A stretch of DNA of 64,000 nucleotides from Cryptococcus deneoformans JEC21 (GCF_000091045.1 NC_006681.1:514287-578286), one strand, 5' to 3'. Positions 1-12,909 are shown, counted from the stretch's first letter. Made by a program: numbers and translations. Notes: generated by a model from the sequence alone, not told the origin.

Positions 1-2054
1 GTTTGCTATACTTTTGAGCGAGGTAGATACAGTCCAAGAGCTCTCCGTAAATGTCCTTGGGAGGCTGTTAGTTTGGCAAGTCTGGACGTTAAGAAATGAG
101 AACTGACGAGTTGCAGATGGTCTGCAGCACCGTTGCCAATGCGGACCGGTTTTGAGCCCTTGTGACCGGCCAAATGGCTCAGCTCGATCTCCTCGAGGTC
201 CTAAGTTCTGTAAGCACCTTATTAAATGTGTTGCGAGTAGATGTTTACCTTGCCACCGTGAATAGTATAGACACTTTTATAGAAGTCAGTTCTGGATTAT
301 ACATATTTAATGAGCTTACATTTGAAGAGAGCCGTCAGAATTCCTATCTTTCAGTCTTTCAAGTATGAAATTCACAAAAGCATCCGCTCTACGTGGACCG
401 ATCAGCGTGGGTTTGGATTTTGGGCCAGATGATTGTCGTACTCTTCAGTGAAGCCCAATCTGATCAAAGCGTATAGCGTAAAACTGGAGTCTCGGACCCA
501 TGTGAAACGATAGTCCCTGAAATGACATATTCAGTACTCAAAGCCACATATCCCTTGAAACTCACCAGTTACGTTGGCCTCCAATGAACTCAGGAAGTGA
601 AAAGGTGGGAGCTGCTACGATAGCACCTGTCTCTTCAAAGACCAGCATCTTACTGTGGTTGAATAAGAAAAGGTTATCAATATCCGCAGTACAATCTCGA
701 TCAGACCTACAGAGTTAAAGCAGATCGCAACATTGCCTGCCTCCAGCGACCGCTATACTTGATCCCGCCAATCCATTTTTTCCAATAGGAAGTAGTATCG
801 CGAATCAAAGCTGCAACCAGTGACTACATTCCTACGTCAACCATGATTAGAACCCCAGTTGCAGTAACCTACCTTGGTTAAGATAGGATTTTCCTTGGGC
901 CGCAACCTATTGGTGGCCTCGAACATCTGCTCGACAGGCACACCCATCGCCTTCGCTTTACTCGTTGTAGGATTGGCGAACTCCTGGTGTTCCTCGTTGG
1001 CATAACTGTAGTCGCCAACCTCCCTCATGACAAAGACCACACATTGTCCCTCTTCAAGCTCAAAGTCACAGGCAGCGGCAGGGCCCAGCAAACCCCTCTC
1101 CGAAAGATCTTCTATTTGAAGCTTGATCTCTGGGTCGGAGACGCATTGATCAGACGACCAAGTGATTGTTCGAAGATCCAAAGTAAAGGAGGGCGATTTG
1201 AAAAGAACTTTAGTGCCTTGCGAGATGACATTAGATGATGAGTCGTCAGGGACAATCTACGACGCAAAAATCAGAAAATATATGCAATATTAAACAATCG
1301 AGAATTAATGCATCTCGACTCACCTCGGCCGTGTGTTTGTCCCGACAATAATTAAATGCAGGCGCACATTCCATCTTGAAAGGGACCGTTCCCCTAATAC
1401 TTTCCACTTTCCTGATGAGCCAAGGCAAAAATGCTCGGCTTGACGAATTGTTTAGATTTGCCCCTCTGGGCACCAGCAAATCCGTCATCACACCAACACC
1501 CCGTTCAGAAAGAAACTTGGTAACGAGCACGTTAGAGTTGGGCGCATAGGCTTGTTTACTAAAATTAGAATTAGTATTCAAATAAAACATGACCTGGCGA
1601 AGGCTCACGGCTTGAAAGGCCATGTGCTGTGAGGTGCTGTACATTAGTCCCAGACACACGTTTAGCCAAAGTGGACACTAACGGGGCAATGGAAAAGTGA
1701 CCACCCTTTTCGGCATCTAGAATTCTGGCAAAGACACTAACAAAAACAGTGAACACTCATTTGTATTTTGTTTTGAACAACACGGACCTCGGGGAGTCGA
1801 AGTACGGTATACACATGGATTCAATCGAGCCGTCCACGCTTACTAGTGCCGCAGTCTACTTGTATCAGCACTGTACAGTAGGTGCACCACTACAAGCTAC
1901 CCACTCTGAGGTTTCCGATGAGCGCATGGTCCTGCGTAAACGTGATGAGTATCGCTTTCGAGGCGGACAGTACGCCCACACCTACCTGAATAGACCGAAC
2001 GGGCGAGCCCGACTTATCCAACGACTTATTGGGGATATCGGTGGGTTCGAGCAT
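1..2054 (-). CDS. Glycoside hydrolase family 15 protein (glucoamylase/trehalase-like), 5' part, runs off the left edge
   Basis: Conceptual splicing of the minus strand gives a continuous GH15-type protein. The order is an N-terminal trehalase-like beta domain ([15 protein letters not shown], then [15 protein letters not shown], then [16 protein letters not shown]), the [20 protein letters not shown] and [13 protein letters not shown] segments, and the start of the catalytic (alpha/alpha)6 barrel. The barrel start includes [65 protein letters not shown]. About ten short introns are needed. Most have clean GT/AG ends (for example the intron between RNW and DYRF), but the one after GGHFSIAP is ambiguous. 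The start is placed at the ATG ending at 2054; a further upstream exon is possible. The last readable exon reaches position 1, so the C-terminal catalytic glutamate region lies outside. No stop codon or frameshift breaks the exons, so I read it as an intact gene. Family members hydrolyse alpha-glucosidic bonds; the substrate here is not determinable. Confidence 0.85.
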
Positions 2055-2689
2055 CTTGTTCTCGTTGGTTGGCGACTGCAAATATGTTAGAAAGGAGATG
2101 AATGTAGCTTGAGTGTTGCCTGCACGTATCGGATTGGCCAATATTATGTTGGAGTTTGTTCATGAATCGATACACCTATCCTCTGCTGTAGGAGTAGTAA
2201 CATTCTGAGTGAGGAACGACGTCATCCGGTTCTTGGATTAACTTCACCCTAGCTAGGCTCGACACAGGCCCGTCGACGGACATTGGCTCATCTCCGACAA
2301 GTTAAGTTCCGAGGAGGACGACGAGGACGAGGTCCGTCGAGGGGCTTGCGTGTGTCGAGCTTTACCCTCACCCTACCGTTGCAAAGTTGCGGCACGCTGG
2401 TCTATAACTATTATGTAATGTTTGGAGGTTGGATCTAAGGTTGGGACCCCGTGCCACAATCATAATAAGTGTGTGGGCACTAACCCAGACCCGCCCTGGT
2501 CCTGACTTGCGCGATCTGTGAGTGGCTGGTGCCATGAATCATCGCACATGTTTGCCATTCTTTCCATTTTGCTTCCGCTGTTGTCCTCCCAGCTCAATTT
2601 CTTGCCTGTTCGTTCTTCGTGCAACAATAAGAGGTTATTAGATCTTTCAGGGTCGAAGGGCTCTCTTGACCATCATCACATGCTGTATA
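2055..2689. other. Divergent intergenic region
   Basis: It lies between the minus-strand GH15 gene and the plus-strand tail-anchored gene and must hold both promoters. I see no RNA gene, repeat or recognisable protein. A possible 3' splice site just upstream of the GH15 ATG (around 2077) hints at a 5'-UTR intron or an extra exon. Confidence 0.5.
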
Positions 2690-3727
2690 ATGTCCAGCGA
2701 CAAAAACCGCTCCCAGCGCCTACAGCCGTCATCAGTCGCCTCTTCTCCGCCTCGGACCCCGAATTCTGCTCCCCCGATAATCGTACTGCCGAAAAGGAGG
2801 ATTATTCCGGCACCTCTCACCGCAAATAGCCTCCAGTACGTCAGCAATTTGGGACTAGATTTCAATAGCTAAGATGCATGTACTGATTTTGATATGACCT
2901 GAAGTCCTGTGGAAAAAGAGATTGAACGCCTCACTGCCGCTTGCGAAGAACATGAGCGAGTCATTCGTTCTACGCTGGTGTGTTCATTGTAATGAATCGC
3001 TATTTATTGTCAGAACTGATTAAATGTAGTCCACAGTAAGACACCATATCATGACGAATACACAAGGTATTTTGGAAAGGTTATCAAAGGTGGATGATGA
3101 CGCGGAGGTAAGTGTCCATTGAATGGCTGAAATATGTATATTTCTCTCTGGCTCATCGCAGCTGGATAGGCAATCACTGCATCAATTCAACAGGCGATAC
3201 AATCCAGTATACCACAATTCCAGTCAAACCTTAGGGAAAGCCTGCAACTTCGGAGCGGGGATGTCGAACTCATGCGAGAACGGACAACACCTTGGAGGGA
3301 TGTAGTGGATGAGGACGGAGCTGCTCGTCTAGGCGTTTCGACTGGCGGCATTGGTGCGTTACGTGCCAAAAAACTCAAAAGAGTGGAAGGTGGGGGTGGC
3401 GAGGCAGATGCTCTCACACGGGTCGAACTCTGGGCAGATGAAGTGGTGCGTTTGGGAGATATCCCGCAAGGAAATGCTGACAAATGGACACGAAATCGCA
3501 GGAAATGTATTTGAACAATGAAATCATAAGGGCAAACGAGAGCACCAAGGTCAAGAGGGCTAGACAAATTGGACTGTATTACGCCATCCTATGTGAGTGT
3601 TATAAAGTAAAACGGCGCCCTAGCTAATCATAAAACTTCAGATTCCCTAATGGTCTTAGGAATTATGGGAGGTATATTCCTTCTTTATTATCCATCGGCA
3701 GCTATATGGGGATGGATAAGACCGTGA
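2690..3727 (+). CDS. Hypothetical tail-anchored coiled-coil membrane protein
   Basis: Spliced from about six exons starting at the ATG at 2690. The product has a Ser/Pro-rich, basic N-terminus (about 50 residues) and then a helical, charged central part (EKEIERLTAACEEHERVIR; NTQGILERLSKVDDDAE). A segment with AITASIQQAIQSSIPQFQ and a Gly/Glu-rich stretch follows. It ends with one hydrophobic segment (SLMVLGIMGGIFLLYYPSAA) three residues from the WIRP C-terminus. Introns include roughly 2829-2898, 3443-3499 and 3595-3641; each has GT/AG ends and keeps the frame. A single hydrophobic segment at the extreme C-terminus behind a helical region is the layout of tail-anchored ER proteins such as SNAREs. 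I do not recognise a specific family, so that comparison is only structural. It ends 134 bp before the transposon. Confidence 0.65.
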
Positions 3728-3861
3728 CAAATATCAAATGGCACCTGAAAAGAGTCTTATACTGGATTTTCTGCACATAGAAAGTAAAGTTGTAAGCGTT
3801 TGTACCCGGACAAACTGGATTGAAGGACGATCGCCCGTCGTATCTCATTTGTGCAAGAATG

Positions 3862-3912
3862 TACTGGTACCTATGGAAAAGAAAGTACCCCCCCTTTTTT
3901 GATCCCGCGATG
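3862..3912 (+). repeat. Left terminal inverted repeat of the Tc1/mariner element
   Basis: It matches the reverse complement of the right end through TACTGGT, GGAAAAGAA, a run of Cs and TTTTGATCCCG. Relative to the right copy it lacks an internal block of about 20 bases, so the ends have diverged or suffered a deletion. Confidence 0.8.
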
Positions 3913-3990
3913 CGTTTTTGACTATACCCCATAACTATAATTTTGAATTGTTCATGCATGTACTTGTAACTGTCTGATTCTTTTTCCATA

Positions 3991-5066
3991 ATGGCACCCC
4001 AGGTCACCCCCACTACCAAGCGAACTATTGTGGAAGCCCACGAAAGTGGGAAATCATTCAGCAATCTTGCAAAACAACAAAAGCGTCCCAAGTAGTGTTA
4101 CAATCAAGCGCTGGTGTCGAGAGTATGCGCACCATGGACACACTTATCCGCTTCCAATCCCTGGAAGGCCAAAGGTGCATGTTGGACCAGGTACAAGTAA
4201 GGAGTCTTTTGAGGGACTTTGTTCGCACTCCCTGTGAACCCCGGAGCGTCCACGCAAAGAGATACAATGTCAGCGTGACGACTAGTCAAGACCGCTCATG
4301 AGCATGGGTTTTACCGCAGAATCATGAGGCGTAAGCCTTATCTGTCGCCCAAAGCCATAGCTAAGAGGAAAGAATGGGCCAGGGACAACATGAAGAGGGA
4401 CTGGCCGGACGTTATTTTCACTGATGAATGTGCATTGGAGCTGGGGGGACTAATTGCGAGGCGGCCAAGGGCTACCCGATGCGTAGGCGAAGCGTACGCT
4501 CCACCAACGCATCCTACCAACCTTCCATTCTGGTCCACAGAGCCAGATGGTTTGGGGATCGATTAGCTACTACCAAAAATTCCCTCTTTTACGCCGTCCT
4601 CCTCAGGCTCCATCGACAGTCAAAAATGGTATCAGGACCAAGGCCGAATCCCTCAACGGACTCAGGTACCCCGAGATGGTGATCGAAAGCGTCTTGGGGG
4701 GCCAGGGTGGTATCCTTAGGTCACTAAAGTCCTCCGGTTCCGAAACATCCTTGTGTTGGAGGGCGGAGCTCCTTCACATCGAGCTGCCGTTGCGAAAGCA
4801 GCGAGAGCTGAAATGGGAATTTAAACCCTTGACCGTCCCCCCTCTTCTCCTGACCTAAATCCCATAGAGAACGTGTGTATCTCCTAAAGTCAAAGGTCGC
4901 TGCTTTCCCCAGGGTCGCTACATACGTCGCTTGATGAGCTCTGGGAACAGATAGAGAAGGCATGGGATGAGATCGACCTGGAGCAGAGCAGGGAACTCAT
5001 AGTAGATGAGATGAAGCAGAGGCGTGTAGCAGTTTGGAAGGCGGAAGGGAAGTCTATCAAGTACTA
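3991..5066 (+). pseudogene. Tc1/mariner transposase, frameshifted and catalytically damaged
   Basis: Collinear fragments in at least three frames match a Tc1-type transposase. The N-terminal helix-turn-helix region (MAPQVTPTTKRTIVEAHESG, frame of 3991) breaks after QQKRPK and continues in another frame with VTIKRWCREYA and PIPGRPK. The first catalytic aspartate is present in VIFTDECALELGG (frame of 4324). MVWGSIS follows after another shift at about 4545. The second catalytic position reads LEGGAPSHRAAVAKAAR, with glycine where the family has aspartate. The third motif PPSSPDLNPIENV is recognisable near 4850, and the C-terminal helix ends at VWKAEGKSIKY with a TAG at about 5066. Several shifts plus loss of a catalytic residue mean this copy cannot make active transposase. 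Confidence 0.88.
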
Positions 5067-5170
5067 GATTATTGTAAGCTATACATAGAATCTGCCTATG
5101 TACTTGGTTTGCCCGAAAACATGCACTGTAAAATGATACATGCAATCGATGTTGTTAGTATAGGTAGAAA

Positions 5171-5237
5171 AACGGGATCAAAAGGGGGGGGGGTTACATT
5201 CTTTTCCGTACTAGTAGGTCACCTATACCGACCAGTA
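5171..5237 (-). repeat. Right terminal inverted repeat of the Tc1/mariner element
   Basis: Inverted copy of the left end. It contains CGGGATCAAAA, a run of ten Gs, and TTCTTTTCC, and ends in ACCAGTA at the TA duplication. It carries an extra internal segment (about 5205-5228) that is missing from the left copy. Confidence 0.8.
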
Positions 5238-6222
5238 CAGCGAGAGTATTAGTTTATCTACGAGTAATTCGATTTATTTTGTTCATCCTCTCTCTTATGT
5301 AACGACGAATCAATAAATCGCTCGTCATGCGTGGTGCGGATATATGTTACAGCTGTCTTCCTCTTTGTAATGGGCGCCACGTTCACGAAAGGACCTGCCT
5401 TGGCGATGGTGAATGTGATTTGTTCAATCTAAAACAAGGTGGTGTATACTACTAAACTGCAGCTGGCATAAAAATGGCTTGGTTCGTTCTTGGCATGACA
5501 ACAAGAATCACCATCGCCCCCATGAACCGAATACTCACATTTGCTATTGGATGACTGATAGAAACTGCATGCGAAAAGACAACAGGAATCACTAGCACTA
5601 CATCGTAGGGTACAACGGCGAGTAGGCTTCAGTTCCGTCGTCTGCCGCTGCATGGAGGTAGCTTGCATAATAAATAATCATATCCTCCGAACTGTGCAAC
5701 GAATGACACGGCTTTTTTCTACTATGGGTGAGTGAACAACGGTTTGTGGCCCTGGACGTTGTACTGCTGCCGACATTCTTTCGGTCCGCTCCATAACAGA
5801 ATAAGTGTAATTAATAAGCACGTACAAACTGTAGTACTGCATCAACATTCGTGCCTTAGTTAACATTCGGTACAAGTTTGCTTTCCAGCAATTTTCAAAC
5901 TTCTTGGCTTTGCTCATCATTTACTTGGCAAAATTGCACCACGCACGTTCTTCTACAACACCATATCTTTTATCTTGATGCATCCACAATACTGGCGAGA
6001 TATAGTTAGTCAGCCTTCATTCTTCGGGTCACGATGCAATGAAGAGAAAATACATGAAGTGTAAACGTTCGTGCTGCCGTCGTTTGCCTAGGACAGGAGC
6101 GGGAAGTGAATAATGTATAAGACCTAGCTAGACCTGCAACTCTTTCTACGTTGCTTCAATCTAACAGCGCTCACTTTTTCCCCAGTTTCAGGCGTTCTGC
6201 AGACTGACAGTAGCTCGATACG
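5238..6222. other. Intergenic region upstream of PHO89
   Basis: It holds only small unsupported reading frames on both strands. It presumably contains the PHO89 promoter. A CACGTT half-type E-box occurs near 5943. This is only a weak candidate for Pho4-like control, since a six-base match is expected by chance. Confidence 0.4.
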
Positions 6223-8603
6223 ATGCCTGTTCTTCACCAGTGGGATTATCTATTCGCCTTTGGTGTTCTTTGTAAGATAGAACCCTCTTCAACAAAAGTA
6301 ATCTGCCACTAATTCAACTGTTCATGGAATCAGTTGCTGCTTTGGATGCCTACAATATTGGTGCCAACGAGTAAGTGGTCTTGCAGTATGCTCGCTACGG
6401 TCGAAACGCTCATCAACTTGTATCTAGTGTCGCTAATTCATTTGCTACTTCAATCTCCTCCCGATCGCTCACTCTCCGACAAGCCGCCATGCTTGCCGCA
6501 ATTTGTGAATTCCTTGGAGGTGTCCTTGCAGGTGCTCAAGTGGCTAGTACCATAAAGAACGGTATCATCTCCATGTCGGCGTTCAGAAACAATCCCGGCA
6601 TCGAACTTCTCGCCTTTGTCTGCGCGCTTGCAGCTTCTGCTACCTGGCTCATGATCGCCACTAGAAAAGCATGGCCGGTATCCACAACATACTCGATTGT
6701 CTCTGCTTTGGCAGGTGTGGGTGTCGCGCTCGATGGACCTGGTGCTGTACAGTGGGGCTGGAATGATGGAAAGGGTATTGCGACTATTTTTGCTGGTTTC
6801 GCGATCGCTCCCGCCATTTCTGCCGGGTTTGGGGCAACAGTCTACTTGATCACCAAGTATGCTGTGCTGACGAGGAAGAATCCTTTGAAGGCCGGATTGT
6901 ATGTTTCTCCGATTTACTTTTTCACAGTGGCGGCAATCTTGACAATGTCTATTGGTGGGTTATTGTGATCCGTGCGGACAAAAATGCAGCTAATCGCGAT
7001 GCAACGACAGTCTACAAAGGTGCTCCTCAACTTAAGCTTAACAAGCTCCCCCAGACCACTATCGCCCTTGCCATCGTACTCACTGGTGTTGTTATTGCGT
7101 TCCTGTCTGTAATCTTCTGGTTGCCTTTTGTGTATTCCAAGGTCATTAAAAAAGACTACAGTAAGCCTTCTTATCAATTAGATCACGCATCCAGCTGACC
7201 ATATCAGCTCTTCGATGGTATCACTTCTTTTACGGTCCTCTTCTTTGGCGTCGAGCCGCTCCTCCTCCTCCTCCCGAGGGCGCACGACACGTCCCCGATT
7301 ACCGAGTTTACGATCGAGATGACGAGCACAAAGAGCCTACCACGGAAACCCCTACAAACCCGGTCTCTGAAGGTTCGACCGAAGGTGAAGGTGCTCCTCT
7401 TGAAACCAATCTGACAGTCACATCCCACGAGAAGGATAAGGATATCGAGTCTGCCCCCTTGCAGAGTCTTTCCAAAGGTAAACCATATGCCAGCGCTTTG
7501 GAAGACCTTGAGAAGGACGACCATAAAATTGAGGGAGCGATTATTCTACCCAGGAACTTGTGGATTCTATTCAGATACAAGTTACCCAAGATGTTATTGC
7601 ATGGTACATCGGGTAAGTTGTCGATATTCATGCAACTGGTTATATAGCTAATAAGAACCCAGTCGACATTCATGCCATGCAATCACACGAGGGCAAGGGG
7701 AAGGAGAGCGATAGGATGATGAAGATGTATCAACACGCCGCCCAGTATGACAATGAAGTAAGTTTACTCTGACACTCCCAATGAAATTGACGCACTGATT
7801 GCTTGGTATAGACTGAACACTTGTACTCTTTCCTCCAAGTATTGACTGCGTGTACAAATTCTTTTGCCCACGGTTCTAATGACCTCGCCAATGCGTACGT
7901 GCCAAGGTTTAACTAATCTCGTAGATGGCTGATGAGACGACAGTGTTGGACCTTTCGCAGCCATTTACTATGTGTGGTCCACGGGTACGGTCACACCTTC
8001 TGAGACTGAAACACCAGTTTGGATTTTTGTTGCTGGAGGCTTGATGCTCGTCATTGGTCTTGCTACTTATGGCTATGTGAGTGAATTACATCAACATGGA
8101 CTTCTTTTGTATTAACGGTCAAAACAGAATATCATGTCCGTGCTCGGTAACAGACTGACCATGCACTCTCCTTCTCGAGGTTTCTCCATGGAGCTGGGAT
8201 CATCCATCACTGTCTTGCTGGCTTCTCAGTGTAGGCTTCCTCACTCATACGAATGCGATAAGTTGCTGATATTCGAGCGAAGATGGCATCCCTGTCAGCA
8301 CTACCATGTGCATTACAGGTGCTACAGCTGGTGTCGGTATCGTTTCGGGAGGTAGTGAGTTATATCTTCGCTCGAGACGCTACACGGAAGTAATCACTGA
8401 TGAAACGCGCATCAGTAAAATCGATTAACTGGCGAGCGTTCGGATGGATTTTCCTTGGCTGGGTCCTGACAGTTCCTGTAAGTATGATGGAAGAGCTTAC
8501 GTATAGCTGTATAGGTCGCTGATAGGATTGCTATACGTGATAGATTGCAGGCACTGCTGCTGGGTGTTTGACCGGTATCATCATCAACGCACCGCGATTC
8601 TGA
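6223..8603 (+). CDS. PHO89: Sodium-dependent phosphate symporter, Pho89/PiT family
   Basis: The spliced product begins [17 protein letters not shown] at the ATG at 6223. It carries both PiT-family signature motifs: [18 protein letters not shown] near the N-terminus and [19 protein letters not shown] in the second half. About ten to twelve hydrophobic helices flank a hydrophilic cytoplasmic loop (about residues 260-390, rich in Glu, Thr and Pro). This inverted-repeat layout is that of Pho89/SLC20 transporters, which move inorganic phosphate with sodium across the plasma membrane. About ten introns fit, including one at 6272-6332 and one at 6371-6427. The protein ends IIINAPRF. No defect is seen. 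Confidence 0.92.
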
Positions 8604-9322
8604 TTCTTTTTCTCTCTCTATTTTTGGTGGGCGATATAGATGTATAGATCATGGCTCTCTGTACAATAAATGGGTGTTATGTACAGTGAAAAGTAGCTGT
8701 TTCAGGTTTGAAGGTGGTTGTAAACACGTGACAAAAAGGAAAGCATGCACCGTCGATGGAGCTGTGCGTCAATTGCTTGAATGATAAGAAGATACATAGT
8801 TTGGCGCTCTTAGCCGAGGAATTGTTGCGGAAGAAAAAAATTAAAAACGCGACGGAAAAAGGGAAAAAAAAGGGAAGGAGTTGGGGGCGATGACCGAAGA
8901 AGAGTGATGACGACGGCGGCCTTGCGGGCATGGGACTTGACGGATCGACCTTCAGTTTAAGGACAAAAGATCAAGAAGACAGACTAGATTCTAACAACTT
9001 TCTAGTTGTACATACTCACCCCCTATAATCATAACTAGAAGAGACGCTGCGTACAAACAGCGTAGTGGTCATCACTCCGTTTCTCTCGCACATCGCACGA
9101 AGGCCTTTCACTTTACCACTCCGACGGTCACCCGCCAAGCAAGCACGAATAGTATTAGGACACGACATTCTGCTTGGCCACTTATTCGGGCGGTGTTGCA
9201 TCATTGACCGTTTCACAAGTTTCCAACTTACGTTCACAAAACACAGAGCACGGTATTCTACATTCTGTATAATATCGGCAGCCTTGGTTTTTCTCAATCG
9301 CACTGCACGATAACACGCAATA
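8604..9322. other. Intergenic region between PHO89 and the PLD-like gene
   Basis: It comprises the PHO89 3' end and the upstream region of the next gene. One CACGTG palindrome lies near 8725. Nothing else recognisable is seen; A/T- and G/A-rich low-complexity stretches occur at 8830-8880. Confidence 0.4.
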
Positions 9323-12300
9323 ATGTCTTCCACTGCAACAACGTGTCAACCACACCAGAATAACACCGAGATAATGTTAGAAACGCCTGATCTTGCTGTC
9401 AGGCCTCAAAAAGTTCAAGCAACTTCACCACCAACAGGCTCCATTACCGAACCGCTTTCGCCTCAACCTCCACCAGCCTACCTCCAGCCCCAAAGCACCC
9501 CCAAGGTGGACTCTACACCGAAGGATTCCGGGACATCGGCGAGCAGTGCTTTGACTCCGCCAAAGCTCCTGTCCACCCATCTTGTGAAGCATCCGAATCA
9601 CACGGTTGCGAAAGCTATTAGGACCAACTTCCCACAACCTAATCCATTGCTACGTTTAATCAAAAGATTCAGAGTCAAACATAGTGTCATCGAGGGTTTG
9701 ACGGAGCAGGAAATGAGAAAATGCGAAGAGAGAGGAGAAGAACTAAGGCGGAAAGCAGGATGGAAGTTTGAAGGTGAAAAGGGAGAAGGCGCGGTTGTTA
9801 GCCAACTGTTTTGGAAGGTTAGTAAAAATCTAGAAAGATAGGTGGGACTAACGACTGTGCAGATGTACATATCGTTGTTGCCCACGTTAGATCGCGACCC
9901 TCTGTCTGGTCTTGTTCCCCCAGACCTGCTGGGTTCAACAACCACTATGCCGCTATCGATCATCTCTCTGATTCCTGATATCATGCAGCATTATCGCGAT
10001 GTCATCGTACGTGCAAAAAAGGAGGTCTTCCTAGCCACCAACTATTGGCAGTGAGTAACTCAGTGATTTATATATTGAACAATATTGACTTCAGAAGGCC
10101 GTCCAATTCTGTCAATACGATCTCACAAGCTTTGCACGATCTTTCAGCGCGAGTTTTGAAAGAGGGCAGGCCTAAAGTGATAGTCAAGATCATGTATGAT
10201 CGAGGATCATGGGAACAACTGTGGAATGCCCATGCGCCGGTGCACCATAGTGAATGGACACCGCTTGATCTTCCGGCAAAGGAAGACACAAAAGGTCTGG
10301 ACATGGAAGTGATAGTGAGGCAGTCCCAGAAGATACGTAGCAAGAGATCCGCTGATATGATGGATAGAATTTCCACAAGGTTTTGTTGGGCACCTTCCAC
10401 GCAAAGTTTTTGATTGTAGACAGAAAAGTTGCTCTTATCAATAGTAACAATATCCAAGGTGAGGCCCTTAAAATGCGCCTTAATGACGAGGTAATATACT
10501 AACAGGATGGATCAGATCGTCCCAATCTCGAACTCATGTCCCACTTTGAAGGCCCTGTCGTCGATGCTTTTTACGAGATCGCTCTTCACTCGTGGTACAA
10601 CCGCCTTAATCCACCTCTTCCTTGCATGACCAAACCTTACGAACCTCCTCGTGGCCCCGATGGAAAGGTTCACTATCTCTTCCAAGACCAAAATCCGTAT
10701 TTCGATGATATTGAAATCCTCAAAGCTGCCAAAGCTGCCCGTATACTGTTGCGACGTCAGACAAAGGACAATGAGGCAGAAGCTGCCCACCATGAAGGTG
10801 CGGGAGAAAGGTTAAGAGAAGCAGTCAGAAAAGTAGTGGATCAGCAAAGGCAAAGCTTAGCGGATTGGAAACCAGGAGAGGAGTTTGAGGCGAAAGCCCA
10901 GACTGCGATGAAAGAGTTACGGGAGTTCAAGGATAGGTGGGGTCTGGGTATGGGTATGATGGGCACCGGCAGCAGAGCTAACTCGAGGGGGCCAAGTAGA
11001 AGGCCCAGCAAAGAAAAACGTACGTGAAATTGAGATAGTTATCATGTCAGAAAGCTCACCGTGTTGCAGACCGTGACGAGGAGAAGACACATACTTTGCC
11101 GGCGCCTTCGGAAGCCAATTCGTCCCCTACAATTACAGCTGAACTTCCACCGAAATCGAAAACATACCCACTTCCAAATGACAGGACGGATGGTGTCTGG
11201 AATTCCTACATTTTGGGCGATGAAATTCCCCGTGAAAACGAATCAGATGTTATCTCCCGACACAGTCCGGAGGGGGGATGTGTGGCTGAGGAACGCGCGT
11301 TGTCGAAGAAACACGTGTGTTTTGCGCCTCTAGAAATGAAGGGAGTGGATGGTATGGGTAAAATCTTTCCGGACGCTGGAACAACTGAGTCGCCAAACAT
11401 CACAACCACTCATCTCCCTCTGGAAACGACTCAGGATGCGTCATCAAACTGCTCACCGATTGAGGACATCACTCCTCAAACAGGGTTTCACGTCCAGAAT
11501 AGTACTATTCCGGAAGAGGATGCAACATACACGGCCGATTCTATTGCCACAAAACCAGCCTCCAAGATGGACGGTCCTCGTACTTCAGAAACACGGACTA
11601 GGGAGCCTCCTGCCAGCGAGACAAATGAGCCCTTACCATTATCTGCTCAAATGCCTGAAGAGTCTGGAGAAACATACGAAAAGACCAAGAAGCACCTCGA
11701 AATGGACATTTCTCAAGAAAAAAACGCCTGGAAACCCAAAAAGGAAGAGATCCAGCCGGAAGGAACTGGTAGTAGAAGGATGTTCCAGTTGTCTAAGAAG
11801 TTTAGTGAGTACACCGGGGATCGATGACTGAACTATAATTGACAGCCCTTGTACAGACGCAGGCGCACTCTCAGATGCGTGGGCTACCGTTGAAGACTCA
11901 GACGAGCTCGACAACTTCAGACCGCATGTAGTTCATGCTCCTCACGACCCTTTCCCAATCGCGATGTGCTGCCGAAAGCCGCATGGCTGTGAGTACTATT
12001 AAATACATTACTGAGATTTTGAGACTGATGCGCAAATTGCCACCATTGTAGTGCCTGGACATCACGGTAAGCTTCTTGTGCCTCCAATGGCAATGTGTCG
12101 AATTGACAAGCTGCGTAGATATCCGCAACCCTCAAAATGCCGCGTGGCTTGCTGGTTTTCGATACGCTAAGAGAAAGGTGTTCGTACAGACACCTACTCT
12201 TAACGCCCGTCCGATCGTTCGTGCAATCAAACAAGCTTGTCGAAGAGGAGTAGAAGTTGTCCTTTTGCTAGATTTGGGTGAGTGATATCGTCTAGTATGG

Positions 12301-12909
12301 TATATCTAGTTGCCATCTAACCCGCCTTTTTCCAGGTTTCAACGACAAAGGTGAATCTATCCCTTTCCAAGGTGGTACGAATGAAGAGGTTGTCGACAGG
12401 CTGTATAAGAAGTTGTCCTCGGAGAAGAAAGAGCAGTACCTCAAAGTATATTGGTACACTGGAAAGGACCAAGTCAGGCCCCTCAATGCCGTCAAGAAGC
12501 AGCGGAACTGCCATATCAAATTTGCGGCGTACGATGATGAAGTGCTGATTATTGGAAATGGAAATCAAGGTAAGGACTATTCGTTCCCTTTATAAATGTT
12601 TTGCTTATGAGATACCACCTAGATTCACAATCCTGGTTCCATTCTCAAGAAGTCAATGTCATGATTGATTCCAAGGTAAGTAAACTCCAACCCGATCCTG
12701 TTTCAAGCCCGCTGACGCTCGCGTAGCAAATCGTGGCGGAAATGATGGATACACTTCTCTCGAACCAGAACACCATCAAATACGGTCTGGTCAGCTCCGA
12801 TGGTATCTGGCGTGATAAGGATGGTCACACGTTGGAGCATTATGGGGCGACCGCGAAAGGGGCATTCCGTGGATTGTCGGGTTTCATCGCGTTCGCCAAA
12901 TCAATCTAA
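9323..12909 (+). CDS. Phospholipase D-like protein with two HKD motifs
   Basis: The spliced protein starts MSSTATTCQPHQNN at 9323 and ends GLSGFIAFAKSI. It has a Pro/Ser/Thr-rich N-terminus (about 90 residues) and then a folded region with DVIVRAKKEVFLATNYWQ. The first HxKxxxxD motif is in GTFHAKFLIVDRKVALINSN. A long disordered, acidic and Ser/Thr-rich insert (about 10950-11820) follows. The second half contains ARPIVRAIKQACRRGVEVVLL and a second HxKxxxxD motif in CHIKFAAYDDEVLIIGNGNQ. Two HKD motifs define the PLD superfamily, whose members act on phosphodiester bonds of phospholipids or related substrates. There are no PX/PH domains, so it is not a classical Spo14-type PLD. The substrate is unknown. 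About ten introns are required. Confidence 0.82.

Larger units (their letters stand above)
3862..5237 (+). mobile_element. Degenerate Tc1/mariner-type DNA transposon
   Basis: The element is bounded by imperfect terminal inverted repeats. The left end starts TACTGGTACC and contains GGAAAAGAA, a C-run and TTTTGATCCCG. The complement of the right end starts TACTGGTCGG and contains GGAAAAGAAT, a C-run and TTTTGATCCCG. A TA dinucleotide sits at each outer edge (3862-3863 and 5236-5237), as expected for the TA target duplication of this superfamily. The interior carries one broken transposase gene. Length without the TAs is about 1.37 kb, normal for Tc1/mariner. It inserted between two genes and does not visibly interrupt either. 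Confidence 0.85.
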
